Assembly: GCA_020441225.1 (NCBI GenBank)
Contig: JAGRMP010000091.1
Location: forward strand, 1 to 6,862
DNA from: Maritimibacter sp.
GTDB taxonomy: Bacteria; Pseudomonadota; Alphaproteobacteria; Rhodobacterales; Rhodobacteraceae
Direction of reading: 5' to 3'
DNA length: 6,862 nucleotides
A program made the position numbers and the translations under genes. Below, piece by piece: positions 1-5,576 of the stretch; the stretch's first letter is position 1, and the number at the start of each line of letters is the position of its first letter. The notes under the pieces were generated by a model. That model saw only the letters and a program-made list of their open reading frames with translations. It was not told the origin of the DNA and did no database searches.

Positions 1-153
1 TCGATCGTCTCCTGGCCCGAGGAAGATTTCGTCGTCGCCATGCATGCCTACAAGCAGGAACTGCGCCCGCATCCGGTGATGCAGATGATGGCCAAGCGTC
101 TCAACGACGAAGAGATTGCCGCGCTGGCGGCCTATTTCGCCACGCTCGAATAA
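1..153 (+). CDS. C-terminal fragment of a class I c-type cytochrome, probably the cytochrome subunit of flavocytochrome c (5' end outside window)
   Basis: Frame 1 is open from the first base and stops at TAA 151-153, giving the last 50 residues of a protein. They include a PHPVMQMMAKRL stretch in which one Met can serve as the distal heme ligand, followed by NDEEIAALAAYFATLE, the amphipathic C-terminal helix typical of small class I cytochromes c. The CXXCH heme site lies upstream of the window and is not seen. The next gene, 70 bases downstream, is a flavocytochrome c flavoprotein, so this is probably its electron-accepting heme subunit in the periplasm (FccA-like, or SoxE-like if the locus is a sox relative). 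The visible part cannot show whether the protein carries one or two hemes. The family call is solid; the subunit assignment rests on position. Confidence 0.78.
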   Translation, partial: SIVSWPEEDFVVAMHAYKQELRPHPVMQMMAKRLNDEEIAALAAYFATLE

Positions 154-167
154 CGCGCGACCGTGAG

Positions 168-181
168 AGCCGCGGGCGGCT
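168..181 (+). other. small hairpin between the cytochrome and flavoprotein genes
   Basis: AGCCG (168-172) pairs with CGGCT (177-181) around the loop CGGG, in the 70-base gap between the cytochrome stop and the flavoprotein start. No T-run follows, so it does not look like a terminator. It may be an intercistronic stability element that sets the ratio of the two subunits, but a short GC stem can also arise by chance in DNA this rich in GC. Confidence 0.3.
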
Positions 182-211
182 GTCGCCGCTCGCCGCCAAT
201 TGATGACCCCC

Positions 212-218
212 GGGAGGA
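212..218 (+). promoter_or_regulatory. Shine-Dalgarno site deciding the flavoprotein start
   Basis: GGGAGGA lies five bases before ATG 224. This favours 224 over the in-frame ATGs at 200 and 203, which have no such site and would place eight extra residues ahead of the twin-arginine signal. Confidence 0.85.
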
Positions 219-223
219 CCCAC

Positions 224-1483
224 ATGAAACTCAACCGACGCAGCTTTATCGGCACCAGCCTTGCGACCGGCGCGGCGCTCGCGGCCCCGGCGCTCGCCCA
301 GGCGAAACCGAAAGTCGTGGTGATCGGCGGCGGCACCGGCGGTGCGACCTGCGCGCGCTACCTCGCCAAGGACAGCGACGGCGCGCTCGACGTGACCCTG
401 GTCGAGGCCAACCCGGTCTATACCACCTGCTATTTCTCGAACCTCTACCTTGGCGATTTCCGCACCTTCGACAGCCTCCAGCACGGCTACGAGACCCTCG
501 CCCAGACCGGCGTGAACGTGGTCACCGACATGGCGACCGGGGTCGACCGCGACGCGATGAGGGTGACCCTCGCCGGTGGCGATACCCTGGCCTACGACAA
601 GCTGGTGATCGCGCCGGGGATCGATTTCGTCGAAGGCTCGGTCAACGGCTGGGTCGAGGCCGAGCATGACCAGATCATGCCGCATGCCTACAAGGCCGGG
701 CCGCAGACCACGCTGCTCAAGTCGCAGCTCGAAGCGATGCCCGAAGGCGGGACCTTCGTGATGATCGCGCCGCCCAACCCCTACCGCTGCCCGCCGGGGC
801 CCTACGAGCGGGTGTCGATGATCGCCCACCTGTTCACCAAGATCAACCCGACGGCCAAGATCCTGGTCCTCGACCCGAAGGAGAAATTCTCCAAGGAGGG
901 GCTGTTCCGCGACGGCTGGAACCGGCATTACGCCGGCATGATCGAATGGGTCGGCCCGGATTTCGGCACCGGCAACATCACCGTCATGCCCGACACGATG
1001 GAGGTCGATCTCGACGGCGAGATGATCAAGGCCGACGTGTGCAACGTGATCCCGGGCCAGATGGCGGGCCGGATCGCCGGCATCGCCGGTGTGACCGAGG
1101 GCAACTGGGCGCCGGTCCTGCCCGACGACATGCAGTCGAAGATCGACGAGAACGTCTATGTCCTCGGCGACGCCTCGAACCAGGGCGACATGCCGAAATC
1201 GGGCTTCTCGGCCAATTCCCAGGCCAAGGTGGCCGCGATGGCGATCCGCGGCGCGCTGACCGGCAGCCGCATCTTCCCGGCCAAGTATTCCAACACCTGC
1301 TGGTCGCTCCTGGCGCCCGATGACGGGGTCAAGGTCGGGGCGGCCTACGAGTCGAACGGCGAAAAGATCGCCTCGGTGAACAGCTTCATCAGCGAAGTCG
1401 GTGAAGACGCCGGGATGCGCAAGGCGACCTACGAGGAATCGGTGGGCTGGTACGCCGGGATCACCGCCGACATTTTCGGCTGA
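224..1483 (+). CDS. fccB: flavocytochrome c sulfide dehydrogenase, flavoprotein subunit (FccB/SoxF family), Tat-exported
   Basis: The 419-residue protein is the FAD subunit that oxidises sulfide in the periplasm and passes electrons to a c-type cytochrome partner. Residues 1-25 form a twin-arginine signal (NRRSFIG, hydrophobic stretch, ALA cleavage site near 25), as expected for a cofactor-loaded exported protein. The dinucleotide-binding motif GGGTGG is at 35-40. Cys69, in YTTCYFSN, matches the cysteine that carries covalent 8-alpha-linked FAD in Allochromatium FccB (Cys42 of the mature protein). Cys189 (RCPPGPYER) and Cys359 (NTCWSLLAP) match its redox-active disulfide (Cys161-Cys337). The GDASNQGDMPKSGFSANSQAKVA segment is the second FAD-binding region, and the FG C-terminus is also family-like. 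The cytochrome gene ends 70 bases upstream and an intrinsic terminator follows, so the pair forms the end of an operon. SoxF of sox clusters is a close relative; no sox gene follows here, which favours the fcc name, but upstream genes are not visible. Confidence 0.92.
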   Translation: MKLNRRSFIGTSLATGAALAAPALAQAKPKVVVIGGGTGGATCARYLAKDSDGALDVTLVEANPVYTTCYFSNLYLGDFRTFDSLQHGYETLAQTGVNVVTDMATGVDRDAMRVTLAGGDTLAYDKLVIAPGIDFVEGSVNGWVEAEHDQIMPHAYKAGPQTTLLKSQLEAMPEGGTFVMIAPPNPYRCPPGPYERVSMIAHLFTKINPTAKILVLDPKEKFSKEGLFRDGWNRHYAGMIEWVGPDFGTGNITVMPDTMEVDLDGEMIKADVCNVIPGQMAGRIAGIAGVTEGNWAPVLPDDMQSKIDENVYVLGDASNQGDMPKSGFSANSQAKVAAMAIRGALTGSRIFPAKYSNTCWSLLAPDDGVKVGAAYESNGEKIASVNSFISEVGEDAGMRKATYEESVGWYAGITADIFG

Positions 1484-1505
1484 GCCTCCGGACGATGCGA
1501 TACAG

Positions 1506-1535
1506 GGGCCGGGCCTGACAAGGTCCGGCCCTTTT
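1506..1535 (+). terminator. intrinsic terminator after the flavocytochrome c genes
   Basis: A ten-base-pair stem, GGGCCGGGCC (1506-1515) with GGTCCGGCCC (1522-1531) and one G-T pair, closes a six-base loop TGACAA and is followed at once by TTTT (1532-1535). It lies 23 bases after the flavoprotein stop. This is a textbook Rho-independent terminator and separates the sulfide-oxidation unit from aroA. Confidence 0.9.
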
Positions 1536-1698
1536 CCCTGCGCGCGCGCCCGGCAGGCTCACGCGGCCTTGCCGTCGCCTGCGAACGTGCCAAGATCATG
1601 AAAATCAACGGAAACAGGTTGTTTCGCCCGTCGATTTCGACCCGGCAAAGCCGCTGTGCCGGTGGGCGACGGGCGCGGGCGGCAATCTCCGGAGCCGC

Positions 1699-1720
1699 TT
1701 TCGCACAGGTTTCGCACAGG
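1699..1720 (+). repeat. perfect tandem direct repeat, 2 x 11 bp, upstream of aroA
   Basis: TTTCGCACAGG occurs twice back to back (1699-1709 and 1710-1720) without a mismatch. The period is close to one DNA helical turn, so two protein subunits could bind the same face. It lies about 120 bases before the aroA start in the non-coding leader. It could be a regulator site or simply a replication-slippage duplication; the sequence cannot decide. Confidence 0.85.
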
Positions 1721-1831
1721 GCGCCCGCCGGGGCGCGGACCCCGCCGCCACATCCGCGGGCCGGGCGCGGGTGCGCCGCGTAACCCCATGGACCGTTTCG
1801 TTTCCCTGCGGTATCAGCGCGTGACCAAGAC

Positions 1832-1835
1832 GAGG
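1832..1835 (+). promoter_or_regulatory. Shine-Dalgarno site deciding the aroA start
   Basis: GAGG lies six bases before ATG 1842. The in-frame alternatives, ATG 1788 and GTG 1821, have no comparable site. The conserved AroA N-terminus (PIPMTSRR...GPLKG) also begins right after 1842. Confidence 0.7.
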
Positions 1836-1841
1836 TATCCC

Positions 1842-3194
1842 ATGTCCGGCCACGGCAGTCCCATTCCGATGACCTCCCGCCGCGCCGGCCCGCTCAAGGG
1901 CACGGCCGTGGTGCCCGGCGACAAGTCGATCAGTCACCGCGCCCTGATCCTCGGCGCGCTCAGCGTCGGCGAGAGCCATGTGACCGGCCTCCTCGAGGGC
2001 GAGGACGTGCTCGGCACGGCGGCGGCGATGCGCGCTTTCGGCGCCGATGTCGAACGTCTGGGCGACGGCGAATGGCGCATTCACGGCGTCGGTGTCGGCG
2101 GCTTCGCCGAGCCCGAACAGGTGATCGACTGCGGCAATGCCGGCACCGGCGTGCGGCTCATCATGGGGGCGATGGCCACCTCGCCGATCACCGCGACTTT
2201 CACCGGCGACGCTTCGCTGCGCGCGCGGCCCATGGCCCGGATCACCGACCCGATCGCGCTGTTCGGCGCGGCCGCCTACGGGCGCTCCGGCGGGCGGTTG
2301 CCGATGACCATCGTCGGCGCCGCCGACCCGGTGCCGGTGCGCTACACCACGCCGATGCCGTCGGCACAGGTGAAATCGGCGGTGCTGCTCGCCGGGCTCA
2401 ACGCGCCGGGCGAAACGGTGGTGATCGAGCGGGAAGCGACCCGCGACCACACCGAGCGGATGCTCGCAGGTTTCGGCGCCGAGATCCGGGTCGAAGAGAC
2501 CGACGAGGGCCGGGTGATCACGCTCACCGGCCAGCCGGAACTGATCCCCCAGTCCATCGCCGTGCCGCGCGACCCGTCGTCCGCCGCCTTCCCGGTCTGT
2601 GCCGCGCTCATCACCGAGGGGTCGGACGTGCTGGTGCCCAATATCGGCCTCAACCCGACCCGCGCCGGGCTGTTCGATACGCTGATCGAGATGGGGGCCG
2701 ATCTCACCTTCGAGAACCCGCGCGAAGAGGGCGGCGAGCCGGTCGCCGATCTGCGCGCGCGCTATTCGCCCGAGATGGCGGGCATCCGCGTGCCGCCCGA
2801 GCGGGCCGCCTCGATGATCGACGAATACCCGGTGCTCTCGGTGGTCGCGGCCTTTGCGACGGGCAGGACCGAGATGGTCGGGGTCAAGGAATTGCGGGTC
2901 AAGGAAAGCGACCGGATCGACGCGATGGCGCGCGGGCTCGAGGCCAATGGCGTGACCATCGAGGAAGGCGCGGATTTCTTCACAGTTCATGGCATGGGCC
3001 CCGGCGGCATGCCCGGCGGCGGCACCGCGCACGCGCGGCTCGACCACCGGATTGCGATGAGCTTCATGGTGGCGGGGCTTGCCGCGCAAAAACCCGTCAG
3101 TATCGACGACGGCGCGCCGATCGCCACCAGCTTCCCCGGGTTCGAGCCGCTGATGGCGGAGCTCGGCGCCTGGATCGAGCGGGCGAACCGGTGA
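1842..3194 (+). CDS. aroA: 3-phosphoshikimate 1-carboxyvinyltransferase (EPSP synthase), class II
   Basis: The enzyme joins shikimate-3-phosphate and phosphoenolpyruvate to make EPSP, the sixth step of the shikimate pathway, in the cytoplasm. The 450-residue length is normal. Visible motifs are PGDKSISHR with Lys28, GNAGTGVR with Gly101, SAQVK 174-178, RDHTE 201-205, NPTR 271-274, IDEYP with the catalytic Asp327, and ELRVKESDR 350-358 with Glu355. GDKS, SAQxK, RxHxE and NxTR together are the signature of class II enzymes such as Agrobacterium CP4; the alignment by eye is close along the whole length. At the position where CP4 has Ala100 this protein has Gly101, as in E. coli AroA (Gly96). It is the first gene of a likely aroA-membrane protein-cmk operon. 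The start at 1842 is chosen on the ribosome site and family N-terminus. Confidence 0.97.
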   Translation: MSGHGSPIPMTSRRAGPLKGTAVVPGDKSISHRALILGALSVGESHVTGLLEGEDVLGTAAAMRAFGADVERLGDGEWRIHGVGVGGFAEPEQVIDCGNAGTGVRLIMGAMATSPITATFTGDASLRARPMARITDPIALFGAAAYGRSGGRLPMTIVGAADPVPVRYTTPMPSAQVKSAVLLAGLNAPGETVVIEREATRDHTERMLAGFGAEIRVEETDEGRVITLTGQPELIPQSIAVPRDPSSAAFPVCAALITEGSDVLVPNIGLNPTRAGLFDTLIEMGADLTFENPREEGGEPVADLRARYSPEMAGIRVPPERAASMIDEYPVLSVVAAFATGRTEMVGVKELRVKESDRIDAMARGLEANGVTIEEGADFFTVHGMGPGGMPGGGTAHARLDHRIAMSFMVAGLAAQKPVSIDDGAPIATSFPGFEPLMAELGAWIERANR

Positions 3195-3261
3195 GCCGGG
3201 CGCGCGACCTCCATCCGGGCGGCGCGCGCCGGCACAGCCGGATCCCGCCGGGGCGGCGTGG

Positions 3262-3828
3262 ATGACGCCGGGGGTCGCGGGGATCTCGCCGGGGCGGCTC
3301 CTGTTCCTGGTCCTGCTGGTTGCGGCGGTCGGGTCGCTCGCGGCGATGCGGCTGTGGACGATCCCGGCGCTCAAGCAGGCAACCGGTGGGCTCGACGTGT
3401 TCGACGTGCTGATCTCGGGCTATTCCCACGACTATGTCGCGCTCTACAACGATGTCCTCGACGCGCAGGCCCGTGCCCTCTATCTCGGCGCGCATCGCGG
3501 GCTCGACACGCTGTTCGCGGTCGCGCTCACAGGCACGCTCTCGGTCGGCTCCTACCTGCTCGCAGAACGCTGGAGCCTGGTGCTGGCCCTTGCCCTCGGC
3601 CTGATCCCGCTGTTCTATTTCGCCTTCGACATGTTGGAGAATGCGCAGGTGGCCGCAATCCTCTATCATCGCGGGACGACGGCCGAGATGGCGGAAGCGG
3701 CGAGCCGTTTCACCGTCTCCAAGGCCCAGGCCCTGCGTTTCGCGATCACGGCGCTGTTGTTCGTGGTCTCTGCGCGGGCGTTCGAGGCGGCCTTCGGCCC
3801 CAGGGAAACGACCAGGAAGAAAAGATGA
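3262..3828 (+). CDS. unrecognised integral membrane protein with four predicted helices
   Basis: The 188-residue protein has hydrophobic segments at about 13-29, 81-101, 105-123 and 158-178, so it should be a four-helix inner membrane protein. Between helices 1 and 2 is a polar region (31-79) containing [22 protein letters not shown], followed by RGLDTLF leading into helix 2. Helix 3 ends in [10 protein letters not shown] (120-129); an acidic D-x-L-E-N group at this place occurs in a loose set of small uncharacterised bacterial membrane proteins, and I cannot attach a domain name. The C-terminal tail is basic (TTRKKR). No ribosome site stands out before ATG 3262, which lies 67 bases after aroA; no other start codon fits upstream in frame. 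Its stop overlaps a minicistron leading into cmk, so it is probably co-transcribed with aroA and cmk. Function is unknown; the reading frame is supported by coherent helix pattern and GC-rich third positions. Confidence 0.78.
   Translation: MTPGVAGISPGRLLFLVLLVAAVGSLAAMRLWTIPALKQATGGLDVFDVLISGYSHDYVALYNDVLDAQARALYLGAHRGLDTLFAVALTGTLSVGSYLLAERWSLVLALALGLIPLFYFAFDMLENAQVAAILYHRGTTAEMAEAASRFTVSKAQALRFAITALLFVVSARAFEAAFGPRETTRKKR
3814..3817 (+). promoter_or_regulatory. Shine-Dalgarno site placed for the MSFAP minicistron, not for cmk
   Basis: AGGA (3814-3817) is seven bases before ATG 3825 but 21 bases before the cmk ATG at 3839. No other purine-rich site lies within normal reach of the cmk start; the bases just before it are TTTCGCACC. 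Confidence 0.6.
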
Positions 3829-3842
3829 GTTTCGCACCATGA
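3825..3842 (+). CDS. possible five-codon minicistron (MSFAP) coupling the membrane protein to cmk
   Basis: ATG AGT TTC GCA CCA TGA reads from 3825 to 3842. Its ATG overlaps the stop of the membrane protein (ATGA 3825-3828) and its stop overlaps the ATG of cmk (ATGA 3839-3842). The three frames are all different. Its first three residues (MSF) are the same as those of Cmk, and the DNA matches at eight of nine bases, so it may be a duplicated cmk start region. The peptide itself is unlikely to matter; passage of ribosomes through it could be what starts cmk. The structure is seen directly; its use in translation is inferred. Confidence 0.4.
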
Positions 3843-4444
3843 GCTTCACGGTGGCAATCGACGGCCCGGCGGCGGCGGGCAAGGGGACGGTCTCGAAGGC
3901 GGTGGCCGAGCATTTCGGCTTCGCGCACCTCGACACCGGCCTGCTCTACCGTGCCGTGGGCGCCAAGGTGCTGGCGGGCGAGGACCCGGTGGCGGCAGCC
4001 CGCGGGCTGAGGGCGGAGGACCTCAAGGCCGAAGGGTTGCGGCGGCCGGAGGTGGCCCAGGCGGCAAGCGAGGTGGCGGTCGAGCCCGAGGTGCGGGCGG
4101 CGCTGGTCGACTTCCAGCGCGCCTTCGCGACGCGGTCGGGGGGCGCGGTGCTCGACGGGCGCGACATCGGCACGGTGATCTGCCCCGAGGCCCAGGCCAA
4201 GCTGTTCATCACCGCGAGCGCGCAGGTGCGGGCCGAGCGGCGGTTTCGCGAGCTTGTCGCCAAGGGCCATGTGACCGATATCGAGACCGTGCTCGAAGAC
4301 GTGCAGGCGCGCGACGAACGCGACAGCGCCCGGGCCACGGCACCCTTGAAGCCGGCGGAAGATGCGGTGGTGATCGATACCTCCGACCTCACCATCGAAG
4401 AGGCCGTTGCGGCCGCTGTCAGTGCCATCGAGGCCAGGCGCTGA
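3839..4444 (+). CDS. cmk: cytidylate kinase
   Basis: The enzyme phosphorylates CMP and dCMP to the diphosphates in the cytoplasm with ATP, part of pyrimidine nucleotide salvage and supply. The 201-residue protein has the P-loop GPAAAGKGT at 9-17, the CMP-binding LDTGLLYRA at 31-39, DGRDIGT at 106-112, an arginine-rich lid region AERRFREL 132-139, and the RDERDSAR motif 158-165. It is somewhat shorter than the E. coli enzyme (about 227), mainly in the middle nucleotide-binding insert, as is usual in alphaproteobacteria. The start at 3839 gives the canonical N-terminus ([10 protein letters not shown]); no alternative start exists in frame nearby. aroA and cmk are commonly linked in proteobacteria, often followed by rpsA; here an alkyltransferase gene follows instead. 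Confidence 0.96.
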   Translation: MSFTVAIDGPAAAGKGTVSKAVAEHFGFAHLDTGLLYRAVGAKVLAGEDPVAAARGLRAEDLKAEGLRRPEVAQAASEVAVEPEVRAALVDFQRAFATRSGGAVLDGRDIGTVICPEAQAKLFITASAQVRAERRFRELVAKGHVTDIETVLEDVQARDERDSARATAPLKPAEDAVVIDTSDLTIEEAVAAAVSAIEARR

Positions 4445-4445
4445 A

Positions 4446-4487
4446 GCGCGGGCGCGCGCCCGCGCAATACGCCGCCGCGCGGCGGCG
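4446..4487 (+). repeat. two consecutive perfect GC palindromes after cmk
   Basis: GCGCGGGCGCGCGCCCGCGC (4446-4465) is a perfect 20-base palindrome starting one base after the cmk stop region. CGCCGCCGCGCGGCGGCG (4470-4487) is a perfect 18-base palindrome, separated by AATA. Each can fold into a seven- or eight-pair hairpin in RNA. No T-run follows either. They could protect the 3' end of the aroA-cmk transcript or act as a weak or Rho-assisted stop. A third small stem, ACCCG/CGGGT (4504-4508 with 4516-4520), follows. Confidence 0.7.
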
Positions 4488-4579
4488 TCCTCGCCCGGCC
4501 ACAACCCGCAGGAAACGGGTCGCCCGCGCGCGCCGCTCGGCCTAATCTCGGGGCAGACGGACAGGCGCGGGAGAGGGCC

Positions 4580-5434
4580 ATGAACATGCAGCAGCCGACC
4601 TCGTCGGAGGGGCAGTACCATTACCAGGTGATCCGCCGCGCCCTCGATGCGATCGATGCGGCCGGTCCCGGGGCCTCGCTCGAAGAGATCGCAGCCACCG
4701 TGCGCATGAGCCCCGCGCATTTCCAGCGGGTGTTTTCGAGCTGGGTGGGCGTCAGTCCCAAGCGCTACCAGCAATATCTCGCGCTCGACCATGCCAAGGA
4801 CCTGCTCGCGCGCAAGTTCACCACGCTCGAGACGGCGGACGCGGTGGGGCTGTCGGGCAGCGGCCGGCTGCACGATCTGTTCCTGCGCTGGGAGGCGATG
4901 AGCCCCGGCGAATATGCCCGCGCCGGCGACGGGCTGACGATCCGCTGGGGCTGGTTCGACAGCCCCTTCGACCTCGCCCTCGTCATGGCGACGGATCGCG
5001 GCATCTGCGGGCTCGCCTTCGCCGCCGAGGTGGGCGCGCCCGCGGCGATGGAGGACATGATCTCGCGCTGGCCCAAGGCCGATTTCGTCGAAGACCCGAT
5101 GTCGTTGAAGCCGGAAGTCGAGGCGGTCCTGGGCCAGTCGGGCGAAGCGCGGCTGCACATGATCGGCGCGCCGTTCCAGATCAAGGTCTGGGAAGCGCTG
5201 ATCTCGATCCCGAGCGGGCATGTCACCACCTATTCCGAGATCGCGGGCGTCATCGGACGGCCGAAGGCGATGCGTGCGGTCGGCACCGCGGTGGGGCGCA
5301 ACCCGGTGAGCTGGCTGATCCCCTGCCACCGGGCGCTGCGCAAATCGGGCGGGCTCGGCGGCTACCACTGGGGTCTGCCGGTGAAACGCGCGATCCTGGC
5401 CTGGGAAGCCGCGCGCGACGCCGCCGAGGCGTGA
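4580..5434 (+). CDS. AraC-type HTH fused to O6-methylguanine-DNA methyltransferase (Ada-like without the N-terminal zinc/Cys domain)
   Basis: The 284-residue protein joins two domains. Residues about 15-112 form an AraC-family DNA-binding region with two helix-turn-helices (near 33-52, SLEEIAATVRMSPAHFQRVF, and 83-106). Residues about 118-280 form the suicide alkyltransferase: an Ogt/Ada N-terminal ribonuclease-like part, FQIKVWEALISIPSGHVTTYSEIA, GRPKAMRAVG, and the acceptor motif PCHR with Cys249, followed by GGLGGYHWGL. The protein should remove alkyl groups from O6 of guanine onto Cys249. E. coli Ada has an extra N-terminal module whose methylated Cys38 switches it into an activator; that module is absent, so the classical switch cannot work here. 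A fair ribosome site (GGGAG, 4569-4573) lies six bases before ATG 4580. A terminator-like hairpin follows. Calling it ogt or ada would mislead, since it fits neither exactly. Confidence 0.93.
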   Translation: MNMQQPTSSEGQYHYQVIRRALDAIDAAGPGASLEEIAATVRMSPAHFQRVFSSWVGVSPKRYQQYLALDHAKDLLARKFTTLETADAVGLSGSGRLHDLFLRWEAMSPGEYARAGDGLTIRWGWFDSPFDLALVMATDRGICGLAFAAEVGAPAAMEDMISRWPKADFVEDPMSLKPEVEAVLGQSGEARLHMIGAPFQIKVWEALISIPSGHVTTYSEIAGVIGRPKAMRAVGTAVGRNPVSWLIPCHRALRKSGGLGGYHWGLPVKRAILAWEAARDAAEA

Positions 5435-5472
5435 AGCGGCGGGCCGGGAGACTGGCGGGGCGGCCCGGCGGG

Positions 5473-5507
5473 AAGCCGCCGAAAATCGCAGCGATTTCGC
5501 GGCTTTT
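5473..5507 (+). terminator. intrinsic terminator after the alkyltransferase gene
   Basis: AAGCCGC (5473-5479) pairs perfectly with GCGGCTT (5499-5505), and inside it AAATCG (5483-5488) pairs with CGATTT (5492-5497) around a three-base loop CAG, with only small bulges between. The T-run TTTT (5504-5507) starts within the stem end. A further inverted repeat, CGGGCCG/CGGCCCG (5440-5446 with 5461-5467), lies just upstream. Good structure, modest T-tract. Confidence 0.65.
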
Positions 5508-5537
5508 GCTTCGCTCCGGAACAAATCCGCGCTATCA
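5506..5537 (+). promoter_or_regulatory. weak candidate promoter for the OmpA-family lipoprotein
   Basis: TTGCTT (5506-5511) resembles a -35 box, and CTATCA (5532-5537) resembles the -10 element seen in some alphaproteobacterial promoters, but the spacer of 20 bases is long. A promoter is needed here because a terminator precedes and another follows the gene; these exact boxes are a guess. Confidence 0.22.
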
Positions 5538-5566
5538 GACGTTGGACCTGCAGCCCCATGCAACTT

Positions 5567-5571
5567 GGAGG
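5567..5571 (+). promoter_or_regulatory. Shine-Dalgarno site deciding the lipoprotein start
   Basis: GGAGG lies five bases before ATG 5577. The in-frame ATG at 5565 sits two bases ahead of this site and cannot use it, and would add four residues before the signal peptide. Confidence 0.85.
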
Positions 5572-5576
5572 GATCC

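Larger units (their letters stand above)
1536..1841 (+). promoter_or_regulatory. non-coding leader and promoter region of aroA (content described)
   Basis: About 300 bases without a convincing gene. The stretch around 1591-1640 is clearly less GC-rich than the rest and is the likeliest promoter zone. A weak sigma70-like pair, TTGCCG (1569-1574) and CAAGAT (1591-1596) with a 16-base spacer, is present but not compelling. Next come a small palindrome GTCGATTTCGAC (1630-1641 region), a hairpin CCGGCA/TGCCGG (1642-1647 with 1657-1662, nine-base loop) and the 11-bp tandem repeat listed separately. The reading frame of aroA stays open back to 1656, but the upstream residues (R, G, P rich) look like GC shadow. 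No tRNA, riboswitch or divergent gene was recognised. Confidence 0.4.

Noticed and set aside
1598..1783. Possible leader peptide [12 protein letters not shown]... before aroA
   Set aside because: No ribosome site precedes ATG 1598, no run of aromatic codons suggests attenuation, and the later residues are GC shadow.
1656..1841. N-terminal extension of aroA (starts at GTG/ATG 1656, 1788 or 1821)
   Set aside because: No Shine-Dalgarno at these positions, and the family N-terminus begins at 1842.
2072..3265. Plus-strand 397-codon frame inside aroA
   Set aside because: Arginine-rich frame-shifted reading of aroA with no motif.
1605..3374. Long minus-strand open frame of 589 codons opposite aroA
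   Set aside because: The product is rich in R, G, H, A and D without domains, and lies entirely opposite well-supported aroA; it is the usual antisense shadow of GC-rich coding DNA.
4446..4487. Palindromes after cmk as an intrinsic terminator
   Set aside because: No T-run follows either hairpin, so a terminator call is not supported; listed as repeats only.
4462..4579. Ada-box-like GCGCAA upstream of the alkyltransferase gene
   Set aside because: Six bases within a GC palindrome without the paired A-box at proper distance; matches expected by chance.
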